A DNA stretch of 64,000 nucleotides from Gnetum montanum (Eukaryota > Streptophyta > Gnetopsida > Gnetales > Gnetaceae): positions 1,328,383 to 1,392,382 of the forward strand of contig MNCI01008651.1 in NCBI GenBank assembly GCA_015680685.1. Direction: 5' to 3'. The notes below the pieces were generated by a model. That model did not search any database. It worked only from the letters and a program-made list of their open reading frames with translations, and was not told where the DNA came from. This document shows, piece after piece, positions 9,209 to 19,238 of the stretch; position 1 is the first letter of the stretch; each line of letters opens with the position of its first letter. A program made the translations under genes and the position numbers.

Positions 9209-11296
9209 ATGTGTGAACCCCAATGGGGTAAGTATGATTGGGTCTCAATATTCCCAACATGCAAGGATTCCAACCTTTCATTTATTAATCCTAGCTATGG
9301 TCAACTATTTAGTTATTGAGCCTATCCTCCATTCTAGCAAGCAGGATTAATAAATATTTTTTCTTTTCTTTAATTTTACAATTTTTTGTTTTCGAGTTTT
9401 TCATTTTTCAAATTGTTGTTTCATCTTTTCAATTATTTTTTTATCTTTTTATCAGTAATCTCATCTACAAATAAAGCACTCATGTGACTTATTGGTTGAA
9501 GTGTTGTTCTATGCTATCAAGTCTCAAGTGACTAATTATTTGAACAGCAAGCCCACAACATCCATCCACTAATTCTATTAATAAGAGGGTCTACTTTGGG
9601 AATAGTGATATTCTTAACATCATTGAAACTAAAATTAATTTTGTGCTCATTACGCCCAGAGTGAAGAAGGATGGATTGAGCAGGGAATGGCTAGGGTGTG
9701 ACATCAAGGGGACTTGTGGATTCTCTTTGGTGACATCATAGGAGTTATCATGAAACCTGGTTGTACTAAGATCCTTGTAGATCTAACGGAAAGTGGAAAT
9801 AAAAGTAATAAAAAGGTACTCAATAAAGAAACCCAATGCTATTCTAGGGGGTCCCACTGGAAAGACATGCATCCATGCCTGAAGGTAGGTGGCTTCTCTA
9901 GATTAGGCATCAAAGAGAGAGAGAGAAAAAAAAAAGAGAAGAAGAAAAGTGCCAAAAGGAAATTCCAAATCACTCCCCCCTTGCACAAAACACCAAGTGA
10001 TTACACACCTTTCTATCATGATACTCTTATGATTGTCCATCATGGGATAAAACAATGCGATGTCACTGATTAGAGGAATGGACTTTGTATTGATTTTGGA
10101 GCAATGGGTTAATGACACATTAATCATGCCTTACACTCAAGATTCATTGTGCCCTGGGCCAGTTACCTCATGTCCCAATCTCTGCAATCCCTTCTACAAT
10201 TTGCCTCATCTCACTGTTCATGGATTTGTGACCCATGTCTTATGTAGCATTGAATTCATACCTCATCATGATGGTATTTAATATGTGTGTGCTTTGTTAC
10301 ATTGGTGTAGATTACATTTAACCCTTCTAGTGTCTACAGACATTTTAAGGTGTGATTACGCAAGGGCATCATAGGTAGAAACCTGCTTTGGGGAGGACCC
10401 ACTTGCGTGACTTTCATAATTATACTTGTTACACACCACCACATCGTTTTATACCCTCTAAGTACTTCATTACCAACATTGTTCTTTTCCTTGTCATCCT
10501 TCCAGTTCAACTGTTTCTATGTACTAAAACATGTCCTTTTTCCTCATCCAACTTATGAATTTCATTGTCAGATCCTACCCCATTATACTTTTTGTGCCTT
10601 CTGATCTATTTAACAATACCCTAGACTCTTCACATTGACCTTGAATCCCTCATTTTTTGGCCTTGGAATTTTAGAAATTCATCAATTTTTCTAAGTACCT
10701 TATTTTAAATAGGCCATGATATCGGGTCTAGCGCGATATCGGAGCTATGTTATCAGGTACACGATATCACATTACAAAAAAGTATATATATGAACCCCCT
10801 GTGCATGTCAACATCATTTTCAACTTCATGTGGGGGGATTTTTTCAAATTTTCTTCCACGAATTGTGGCTTCTGCACCTCTTAGTCAAATAGCCATAACT
10901 TGCTTGCTAGCGCTCCGATTCCCATACTGCTTGAACCTACCTGAACATGGAGTGTTTAACTTAATTGTGTGGAAGGGTACACTCTAAATTGCACATAATT
11001 TTTTTGAAATTCGTCATCACCCAAAGGATACTATAAAGGGTAATTGATTATAGAAATAATAAAATAATAAAAGTATTACCAAAAACAATCTTATCTCCTC
11101 ACCTACACCAGGAAATTAAATTCTAAAGCCACCTAATCAAATTGGGTCCAATATTAAAACCTTTAGGGAACATTTTCATAAAATTTCTTAACTTTGAATC
11201 ACATGAAATAAAAAATGAATTCATTAAGGCAAGAAGTAAGGTATAACTCAACTTTTGTAAGCAACCTTACTAATGATCAGCCTTGTGTGATTGTAG
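9209..11296 (+). other. Family-A spacer between gag and ORF2
   Basis: There is no gene here. It holds a pyrimidine tract (about 9357-9453) ending TTTTTATCAG, which resembles a splice acceptor, a purine-rich patch (9910-9960), and a block at 10390-10412 (GCTTTGGGGAGGACCC) kept in inverted form at 61918-61933 in the second copy. The two copies are collinear through the spacer, so it is a native part of the element. Confidence 0.6.
10709..10790 (+). promoter_or_regulatory. Possible internal promoter ahead of ORF2
   Basis: A second cluster of GATATC palindromes (10712, 10732 and 10762, plus a degenerate copy) is followed by TATATATA at 10783-10790, about 500 bp before the ORF2 start. This repeats the LTR arrangement of CGATATCG sites before a TATA box. 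The other copy keeps the TATATATA run at 61615-61622 but lacks the palindromes. The promoter role is inferred from layout only. Confidence 0.35.
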
Positions 11297-14016
11297 ATGG
11301 CCCCTAAACATGGACAATAAGAAGGACCCTCTGAAGGTGTGTCTAATCAACCAAGGAGGCGTAGAGGCTAGGCATCCCTCAAGCAACATGCAGAGTAGGA
11401 GGCGTAATTATTTAGCATCCATTAAGAGCCTCATGCTATTTTGAAATTGAGATTGGAAGAAGCAGGAATTGTTGAAGTGCCTAAGTAGGGACAACATCTC
11501 ACATTGTCCCTGGAATGTGTTCATGCCATCCATGAAAGGTCCATGTCAGTAGTTGTGATCGTGGAATTGAACTTTGGACCCTTCACAGAATTCACTCCTA
11601 AGGCCATTAGGGACTAACTCAAAGTGTCCCCATTATGGCCCATCCTCTCCAAAAGTGATGCCTAGTACTTAGGAGAAACATACCAATTCTGACATAATAA
11701 AGAAGAAGGCACCACAGTTGACATTGGTGGTGTGTTTGTTGATTTTTTTACCAAGGCCATTTTGGAAGTGTTAAACCTTCCAAATAAAGGGCTAAAAGTT
11801 GTTCACTTGCCCACTTTCTTTGATGCTGATGCACGAAGAATTTGGTTGAAAAGGATGTATGGCAAGGAGGAAAAGACATATGGAGAGTTGATGTTGGAAA
11901 AGAGAATATACTTCAAGATTGGTACTTATCACATCGTCCCCACAAGAGGATTGAATTGAATCTCAATGTATGCAGCAAGAGGAAGTGTGATATTGATGGG
12001 CAAAGTTAATGCTATCCTTTCCCATTTGTATCTCATGGAGATCTTGAGGTGGCTTGAAGAACGAAAGATAGGAAAGTTCACATTGCCATTCCCTTGTCTC
12101 ATTAAGAAGCTGTGCAAGCATGCTGGAATTCTAGGGTACACCAATGATGTCCCCAGAAGAGCCCAAAATGCTTCGTTTGTTGATTGCTGAAGTTACCAAC
12201 CCTAAGGAAAAGTGTTGGTGAGACACTAGAGCCAGAGCAAGAATAGACGGTGGGGCCCACTACAACTCAAACTATAGGACCTAGCCAAATCCTAAGCACA
12301 AGGCCCAGTCAACAACAAGAAGTAGGGCCCAACACAAGCCAGCGAGATCGATCGTTGCCACTGCCATAGGATTATCGACCATTGATGAGCCATCTCAGGG
12401 CCATCACTGAGACGGTTAGTTGAAGAAGTTGTGATGATGCCAGTCTCTTCCATGTCATCGACGACACTATACGACCCATAGTTTCTATAGATCGTGCATG
12501 GGGCAAAGTGTCCATCCAGACAGGAGGAGGGGAGACACATCAGTCACAGCAAATTTCAAGGAATGCTGCATCCTTTTAGGTGTAACTAGAGACTGGTGAA
12601 GGGGCCATAGTAGTGGTTATGCAGCACCAAGATGTAGTGGGAGCCATAGAAGTGGTCATAGACCACATAAAAGAATCTTTCAACATCCTTGTTGTGCCAC
12701 TGGTGGATTTCATAGAAGCATGCAATGCTCAAACTCTAGCTGGTCCCTTGATGATTCCTATGGAGCATGAGGATGTTCTTGATCAATTGATATAGATAGG
12801 ACAAGTAATGATGTCCTTGTTTGACATCCCACAAGATGTCACAGTAATGTAATTAGACCTCATCTGCACCAAAGGAAAGCTGGTCATGGCAGAGATTAGG
12901 GATGAGCATGTGGAGGCGGAGTTGGCAAGACTCCAAGAAAGGCTTGTTACCCTACAAGCTACACAGTGGGACCGATCTCAATTCATTCTCGTAGACTAGT
13001 TGGATACTTTCAAGATAGATCGGCTCAATAAACTATTGGCGGATAATAAAAGAGTGGTAGAGGAGAAGGAGAAGGCTGATTGGGATACTTCAAAGGCACA
13101 AGTGCAAACATATGCACATGCCAAAGCACTCAAGGCCTTACAAGAAGAGAATAAACATATTTTCATGGACAATCTTCGGTTGACCACTGTGGAGAAATAG
13201 AAGAATGTTCTAGAAGAAAATTTTCAACAGTTACAAGAATAGTTGGTTAGGGTTAACTAAGACATGAATCGCTTGGCTAGAGAGAATCGAACCCTCTCAA
13301 TGGAGAAGGTACATGTAATCCATTAGAAGATGACCATTGAAATAAGTATGTGGCAAAATGAGGCCAAGTAGCATGAAAAATTAAAAGAGCATTTTAGAGA
13401 CCTAGTGGGAATGTACAAGCAAGTCATTGAGAAAGAGATCCATATGGCCAAGGCCCACATTAACACCTTTAGTTCTCAACACATTGATTGGTGGGCCATA
13501 TTGGACACATATGCATTCGTCCACCAGGTAGAGCTCAAAGGTTGAGACCTGCAGATCTAAGATCTTTCAAAGTACATGGAATTGCTAAACCTGCGGTATG
13601 CCAATCTAGTCATGTTAACTGCAAGATGCCTGAGGATAGAGTTGGAGAAGCAGGTAGCTACCACCTATGCTAAATATGAACCAAAATTTGCAGAACATAA
13701 GAAAACATTGCAAAGGATAGAAGTTGCAAATTTTGAATTGGAGGTGGCCAAGGCTAGCTACCAAGGGCAAAAAGATGTTGTGGTAGACTTGGCTCGATGG
13801 CTTATAGATTACCATTACTATAAGGATAAAGCTAGAGCCTACGAGGAGAAACGAAGGTTGTTTGTGGCCTGGTATGTCAAAGGAAAGAAGATGTTTCCAC
13901 AACTACTGTGTCCATGGGAAGTGCTGACTCCATCAAACATTGGAGCAGTAGCATGGATTGCACAGGATCCCCAAACTAAAAAGGAAAAGCTCCAAGCACT
14001 CCTTCAAAGCCACTAG
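11297..14016 (+). pseudogene. Family-A ORF2: plant-transposon-like domain plus coiled coil
   Basis: This is a second sense ORF of about 900 codons beginning MAPKHGQ at 11297. It is broken by many TAG/TAA/TGA stops and one frameshift near 12200. After a basic N-terminus (QPRRRRG) comes YLGETYQF, VFVDFFTKAILEVLNLP, WLKRMYG, then GTYHIVPTRGLN and SMYAARGSVILMGKVNAI. This order resembles the 'putative plant transposon protein' (Transposase_32-like) domain often found as an extra ORF in plant LTR elements. A Gln/Pro-rich linker follows, then roughly 450 residues with heptad-like Leu/Ala/Glu/Lys content (from DTFKIDRLNKLLADNKRV) ending KEKLQALLQSH. The same protein is decoded at 60537-61133 and as a scrap at 3.56 kb, so it belongs to the element. 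Its role is unknown. The domain assignment is from memory of the motif order and unchecked. Confidence 0.7.
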
Positions 14017-14285
14017 ATCCTAAAAATTGGAGCACAAGACAAGGGGTAGTAACCCATGGAGGAGCCACCACCACTTGGAACCACATGAGTTCCAATAAAA
14101 TTTTGCAATTTTGCAATTTTGTAATTTTGTGTTTGTGTTTGAATTTTGTTTGATTCAATTCTCTACTACGACATGAATAAATTCCTAGTTAGTCAATACT
14201 CCCATACCTATCCACTGTGAAATCAATGGGGCTTGTTCTCATTTTGTTCAACTCAAGGACAAGTTTTCATTCAGTCGTGGAGATA

Positions 14286-15154
14286 TGATGAATCATGATT
14301 CATTAGGCTCCAATATCAGACCTGTGATATTGGACCCACGATATCGGGTACGCGATATCGCGACCTAAATAATGATATTAGATACATGTTATCGTGACTC
14401 CTGTGCAGGCCTATAAATTCACATGTAGGCGCACGAAGGGAAGTAGTAGTTCAGTTAGCAGTTAGTTGTCATTTTTAGTTCTTCTCAACCCATTCTCCTA
14501 GTGCATGCCCGCAGTGTGATGGTTGTAATTGTACAACACCTTTATTTGAGTGTGACATACTTAGACATGCACATGATCGAAAATAAAGATCAAGATTACT
14601 TCATCATTGTAGCATTTACTTAGTTTAATTATTTAATTATTTTCTTAATTAATACTTCTTTACCCTCAACTCCTATCCTTGTTATTAAATGCAGTTGAGT
14701 ACGACTTAATCACGTGCATTTAAGTGTGACTATTTGGTATCCTAGTAGCGTACCTAGGATCTATGCTTAGTAATCCCAGTAGTAGTTGTACATGAGGTCT
14801 AAGATGTGTACGGATGATTTTGGAATAGATGCTCATCGCATTTAGGGTAGCTTAGGTTCTCTCATCCCACTTCCTATTAGCTTAACTCTCTCCCCCTTTT
14901 CCTCCTAGCTTAATTAAAGTTACTTTCCATTGCCTCTAGGAGTAGCACTAGGTTAGAAACCACATCATGCACCTCACTCTGGACTAAACCATACATGATA
15001 AAGCATATATTAGTCCAAGTTGGAAGATAGCGAACTACGATCAATGAGTAACTATCTAGATACCACAACTAGCCTGTTTGTGGAGTTCGACCGGATCGTG
15101 TGTTAAACGCTCAAATTCGTATGGTTGAGTGTAGGTGTACCTCACAACTCATCA
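14286..15154 (+). repeat. Right LTR of the family-A element
   Basis: This is the partner of the LTR at 6330-7213, with the same ends (TGATGAATCATG and CTCATCA). The TATA box CTATAAATT is at 14411-14419. A short purine-leaning stretch (GTGGAGATA) precedes it as a weak polypurine tract; the other copy has TGGGGGTA at the equivalent place. Some CGATATCG sites are mutated here. Confidence 0.93.
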
Positions 15155-15159
15155 CTAGG
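15155..15159. repeat. Right target-site duplication CTAGG
   Basis: This is an exact match to 6325-6329 and closes the family-A element. Confidence 0.9.
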
Positions 15160-15884
15160 CTTGGTAGGGGATACATTAGTACCCTCACATTAATGCAAGA
15201 TAGTCAATGCACACTTCCCAAAATCATACTTTCTATCTTGAATTCTAGATAAAAGATAAGACCTAAGGAAGCGTGTCAAAAGAACTATAAGACATCAGAG
15301 TGAAGGTAAAATCATCATAAGAAGCTTGGAATCATGAACACAATCTTAAAGTATAACACAAGAAACCATGATGAACCTTGAGAGACCAAGAGCCTCTATT
15401 AAACATGTTAAACTACAAACACATGACACATGAAATACTTCCAAGATCCAAGGCTTACAACTGATATACAAATTTCCATTGGACGATTCATCATTTTTCC
15501 ACAATTGGAAAAATCTACTCTGATAGCTTTAACACTCAAGATACAAGAATTGGGACTAGACACATGATAAGATTAATGGAGAGAAATGCAAATATACAAA
15601 TACTTTGACATAAGATGCATTACAAAATTGCCACATTGAGAAGAGAGGCCAGGGGATGATGACTAATAAGAAGAATTCCTTTCTATACCTACAAAGTTAA
15701 AGATATCTAAGGCTTGATGGAATGATCTTTAATAAGTCTTTTGGCTTGTATTCAACTATTGCTTGATATGCATGTTGCTTGTGGTTTTGGAATGTGATCC
15801 TTTTACCTTGGGTCTTCTATTGAGAGAGGCACTCAGGCTTTAGATTGGAGGGCATTCTTCAAGTAAAATTAAATGGTGTTACCT
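15160..15884. other. No gene supported
   Basis: AT-rich DNA between the family-A element and the family-B element. No frame of interest and no repeat of other window sequence was recognised. Confidence 0.4.
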
Positions 15885-15889
15885 CCATG
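15885..15889. repeat. Target-site duplication CCATG (left side)
   Basis: CCATG directly precedes TGTAGCGACC and is repeated exactly at 36746-36750, right after GGGTGTTTCA of the far LTR. This proves both ends of the 20.9-kb element. Confidence 0.92.
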
Positions 15890-17597
15890 TGTAGCGACCG
15901 AAAACGTCGGTAGCTGGAAAACACCGAGAAGTTGTTGGTCATGATAGTCTTAACCCCAAATCCACGAGAGGGCCATGCTGGATAAAATAGAGACCGGGCA
16001 CCCTAAATAGTCTGGTTGATTAGACAAGGACTTAGCCAGTGTTAATATAACCTTTTGCAAACGAATAATCTGTAAACGGGACTTGTAGCATAAAGTAATC
16101 TTTAAACACAAAAGGGGCAGAAAATGATGTAAAATGCAATGATAAGCAAAAAAACAAAAGTAAAATGCAGTTAGAAAAATGCACTGCTTCAAGAATGTGA
16201 CTTCACTCTGTCAAGGTGGATATAATTGGTTGCACAACACTAAGGGACGTAGGGATCCTAAGAGTAACCAAGACGTTTAGAGTAAGACAGCTGTATGCTT
16301 GAACGTGGACTCAAGAGTCAACAATGCAAAATGCTATGGGGCTAGTAGGAAAGAGCAAAGCAGAATACCAAAACGAGAGTGCCAACTCTTTACAATTTCA
16401 AACAAGATGTTTACAATGCTAACTTTTTGCTTGCTAGCCAGCCAATTCACTAACAAACCGACCCCTTGAGCATCACTCATCGGGGTATTTATAGGACCAA
16501 GGGCACGTGAAAGATGCAGTTTGGAATCACATGTCCTAGGCCAGTGTTGACTTGTCTATGCTACATGGACGTGCATGACCATTGGACGAGCCTACCATGC
16601 CGTAGTTACAAGCCGACCACACTATAATTTTGCTATCAGAACTTGGAGATGTGTGCCAATGGTGCAAACAGGTGAAGTGCATTGATGTAGCGTAATTGCT
16701 TGTTACACTGTGCCATGCTTTGTGGTGTAGCATGTCGACGTAGTGTAGCATCTTGCTACGATGTGCTACACTATGCAGCATAGCATAGCGTAGATGCTAG
16801 TTTGTAGCAAAAACTTACGTTGCATCCTGCTGCATGTGTTGGAAACCTTTAAAGCACACATACTTGCTACACTACGCTACGCTATGCTATGCTACGCTAT
16901 GCTATGCTACACTATGCTACGCTACGTAGCATAGCATAGCGTAGCAGCCGGCCTTAGTTGCAAAAATGCCGACGATCTGCAAACTTTACCTTTTGCACTG
17001 CGAAACTTGTGAACTTGCTGATCTTGCCCTTTGAGATCCCTTTAATTATTCCTATAGAGATGCTATGCTGTGCTACACTACGTAGTGTAGCAACCGACAT
17101 GGCCTACTTTTTGCTAAGTTTTTTGCTTTCTGGTGAAGGAGCCATTGCTGAAGAACTTGGAGCTAAGCGAAGCAACTATTTTTGAAGGCCAGAGGCACTA
17201 ACTGAGTGCAATTGAAATCACTAAGTAAGCTGGGCCTTTCTGTCTTACTCTCACTACATTGTGCTACGCTGTGTAGTATCTTGTCTTGCAACAATTTATG
17301 GTTGACTGTTTGAACAACTGTCTCTCAAAGCCTGCTACGCTATATAGTGTAGCATAGCATAGCAAACTCCTTGACTAGAAAACTTGCCAAACTATTTTAC
17401 GCATTTTGAGCATCGCCAACAACTCTCCATATTTCTTCAGTGTAGGCTATCAGCTGGATGAATTACCCAGCTAGAAAATTTGCCAAACTGTATAGCCTAA
17501 AGCCCAGAACATCCATTTCTTGCCGAAGTGACATGATGTTGCTTGAATTGTGAAGACCTGGTGAAGCAAGGATGCCCTGAAAATTTAGGGTGTTTCA
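15890..17597 (-). repeat. 3' LTR of the family-B element (1708 bp)
   Basis: On the plus strand it starts TGTAGCGACCGAAAACG and ends GGGTGTTTCA; in element sense it is TGAAACACCC...GGTCGCTACA. The TATA box in element sense is CTATAAATA, at 16486-16494. The LTR is full of GCTACGCTATGC-type palindromes, notably 16861-16949 and a perfect 22-bp palindrome at 17071-17092. It is about 85 bp longer than its partner, largely because of extra palindrome units. Confidence 0.92.
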
Positions 17598-17600
17598 TTG

Positions 17601-17610
17601 GCCCCTCTTT
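17601..17610 (-). promoter_or_regulatory. Polypurine tract of the family-B element
   Basis: In element sense AAAGAGGGGC ends three bases before the 3' LTR. The same AAAGAGGGG lies at the same distance before the LTR at 56245. It primes plus-strand DNA synthesis in LTR elements. Confidence 0.75.
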
Positions 17611-18943
17611 GTCAATGTCTGGAGGATGGGCCTGAGAGACGTTGACAAAGAATATGAAACACCATGGAAGACAAAATGCCATAATTGTTATTTGGTGATC
17701 ATCAAGATGTTGCTTGGTTGTTCTTGAGAGTGTTGAATTGGTTTTTACAGGGTCAAAGGGCTAAGCATGGAGGAAGGAGGTTTAGGAAAAGGATAATGAT
17801 GAAACTTAGTTGAAGCCCTCGTCAGAGTGCTAATGAGGGAGTCGTTCGCATGGAGAGGGTGATTACAAAACGGCTTACGTGCCATTTGCTTTAGGCACGT
17901 TTCTCTTTTTTTTGTGCATGAGCTTATGCTCTCTTATGCTTTTTCCTTTTTCTATTTTTTTGTTTACATTTGCAAACAACCTTGTTGTAGGATGGGTGTT
18001 TTCTTCCCCGGATGAGTTGTGTTACATCCGCATGGAGGCTTTAACTTGCCTACAGATGCTTCCATGCGGTGAGCTGTGTTACGCACGTCATGGGTTTTGC
18101 GATTGAGCAAACAAGAAGGCTTGACAGGCATTGGGAAAAGCTTGTAAAAGAGGGGAGCAAGTAGAAATTTTGGATGGAAGAAGTAAGGTAAAGGAAAGAA
18201 GCTTAGAAGGTAGGACATGATGTGCACTCTAAAGTAGCCAAGCTAGTCAAGACAATCACTTCGCAATGCTATAACATTTCCTTCTGTGGCGAGACACACC
18301 TTCGACTGATGCCTCTTTGGAACACACCTTGCAAACACAACAGAGAGCGAACCAGAAGAAACAACCATGATGCAAAATAAGGGTAAAGCTCTTGCTTGCT
18401 GTAGACGTTGTTGAAGCTCTTGGACACCTTTGCTAGTGCATGGTGTCCAAAGTAAGAAGGCCAACAATGGCCTTGGCAGCATCAATGTGGAGGAGCTGGC
18501 ATCGAAGGAGCGGGGAGTTGCTATGAGTGCAGATGCTCTGGAATCCCTGCCTAAGGCATGCATTCTCAGTTCAGCTATGGGATCAACTACCACATAGCTA
18601 AATGTTGCTTCAGCTCAGATGCTGGTAGGGAGCTGGAGGGTAATAATATTGTGGCTGGGACACAATACTGCTGAAACTCTAGAAGCAGGCACTAACCAAG
18701 GAACTACCATCAAGGTAATGGGCCATGGTGACGGTAGGTCCGGGGGGTCAGTCAGATGTCATATGACATCCCCAGGGGATCAGCAAGATGCTGAGAGTAG
18801 TAGTGTTGCATATGTTCCATATCGTGTTCTCATTGCGTTGTGAACTACATTCTAGAACTGCAACGTCCCACCCCACATCAGCATTGTGCACACTTGCTTA
18901 ATGTGTACTTGGTGCAAATGCATGTTGGGGACGTGCCACGAAC
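17611..18943 (-). other. Family-B 3' leader, no gene supported
   Basis: This DNA lies between the hairpin array and the polypurine tract. Short frames such as 18243-18593 (minus) have no recognisable domain. A block with GATCCCCTGGGGATG-like sequence (about 18770) has a decayed counterpart near 55190-55230 in the other family-B 3' end, so it is native element sequence. Confidence 0.5.
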
Positions 18944-19222
18944 CCAATTTAAGATCCTGGTAGACCATGTGTTGGTTTAAGGTCCTAGCAGACTGCTGTG
19001 CTGGTTTAAGATCCCAGTAGACCGTATGTGCCAGTTTAACATCATAGTGGATGTGCTATGCCAGTTTATAGTCATAGCGGACTATCTGTGCAAGTTTTAC
19101 GTTGTATCGGACGTTTTCCACCTTTGCCAGTTTTACGTCGTAGTAGATGATCTATGCCAGTTTTACGTCATAGCAAACGTTTGCTCACCTTTGCTAGTTT
19201 TACGTCATAGCGGACGTTTGCT
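18944..19222 (-). repeat. Hairpin minisatellite A (3' end of family B)
   Basis: About nine units of roughly 25-45 bp are present, each a CAGTTTTA-like box followed by a 4-bp stem, a 6-nt loop and the matching stem. Perfect stems are CATC/GATG (19040-19053), AGTC/GACT (19070-19083) and CGTC/GACG (19203-19216). Units differ in both stem arms together, so the pairing is kept while the sequence changes. It lies just after the integrase stop, in the same place as the array at 54537-55066. Confidence 0.85.
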
Positions 19223-19238
19223 TGTTTGATCCATGTGC

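Larger units (their letters stand above)
6330..15154 (+). mobile_element. Family-A LTR retrotransposon, complete but without pol
   Basis: An 8825-bp element is bounded by two LTRs (884 and 869 bp) that start TGATGAATCATG and end CTCATCA, with a 5-bp CTAGG duplication outside. After the left LTR comes a decayed tRNA-Asp-like primer site, then gag (7347-9208), a roughly 2-kb spacer, and a second long sense ORF (11297-14016). I find no protease, RT, RNase H or integrase motifs in any frame, so the element would depend on enzymes from elsewhere. The Asp-type primer site and extra ORF recall the Athila/Tat side of Ty3/gypsy, but the lineage cannot be fixed without an RT. The two LTRs differ by many transitions, so the insertion is not young. 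Confidence 0.9.

Noticed and set aside
13000-14016. Coiled-coil stretch as a separate kinesin- or myosin-like host gene
   Set aside because: It is in frame with the rest of ORF2, lies inside the LTRs, and is repeated in the other family-A copy.
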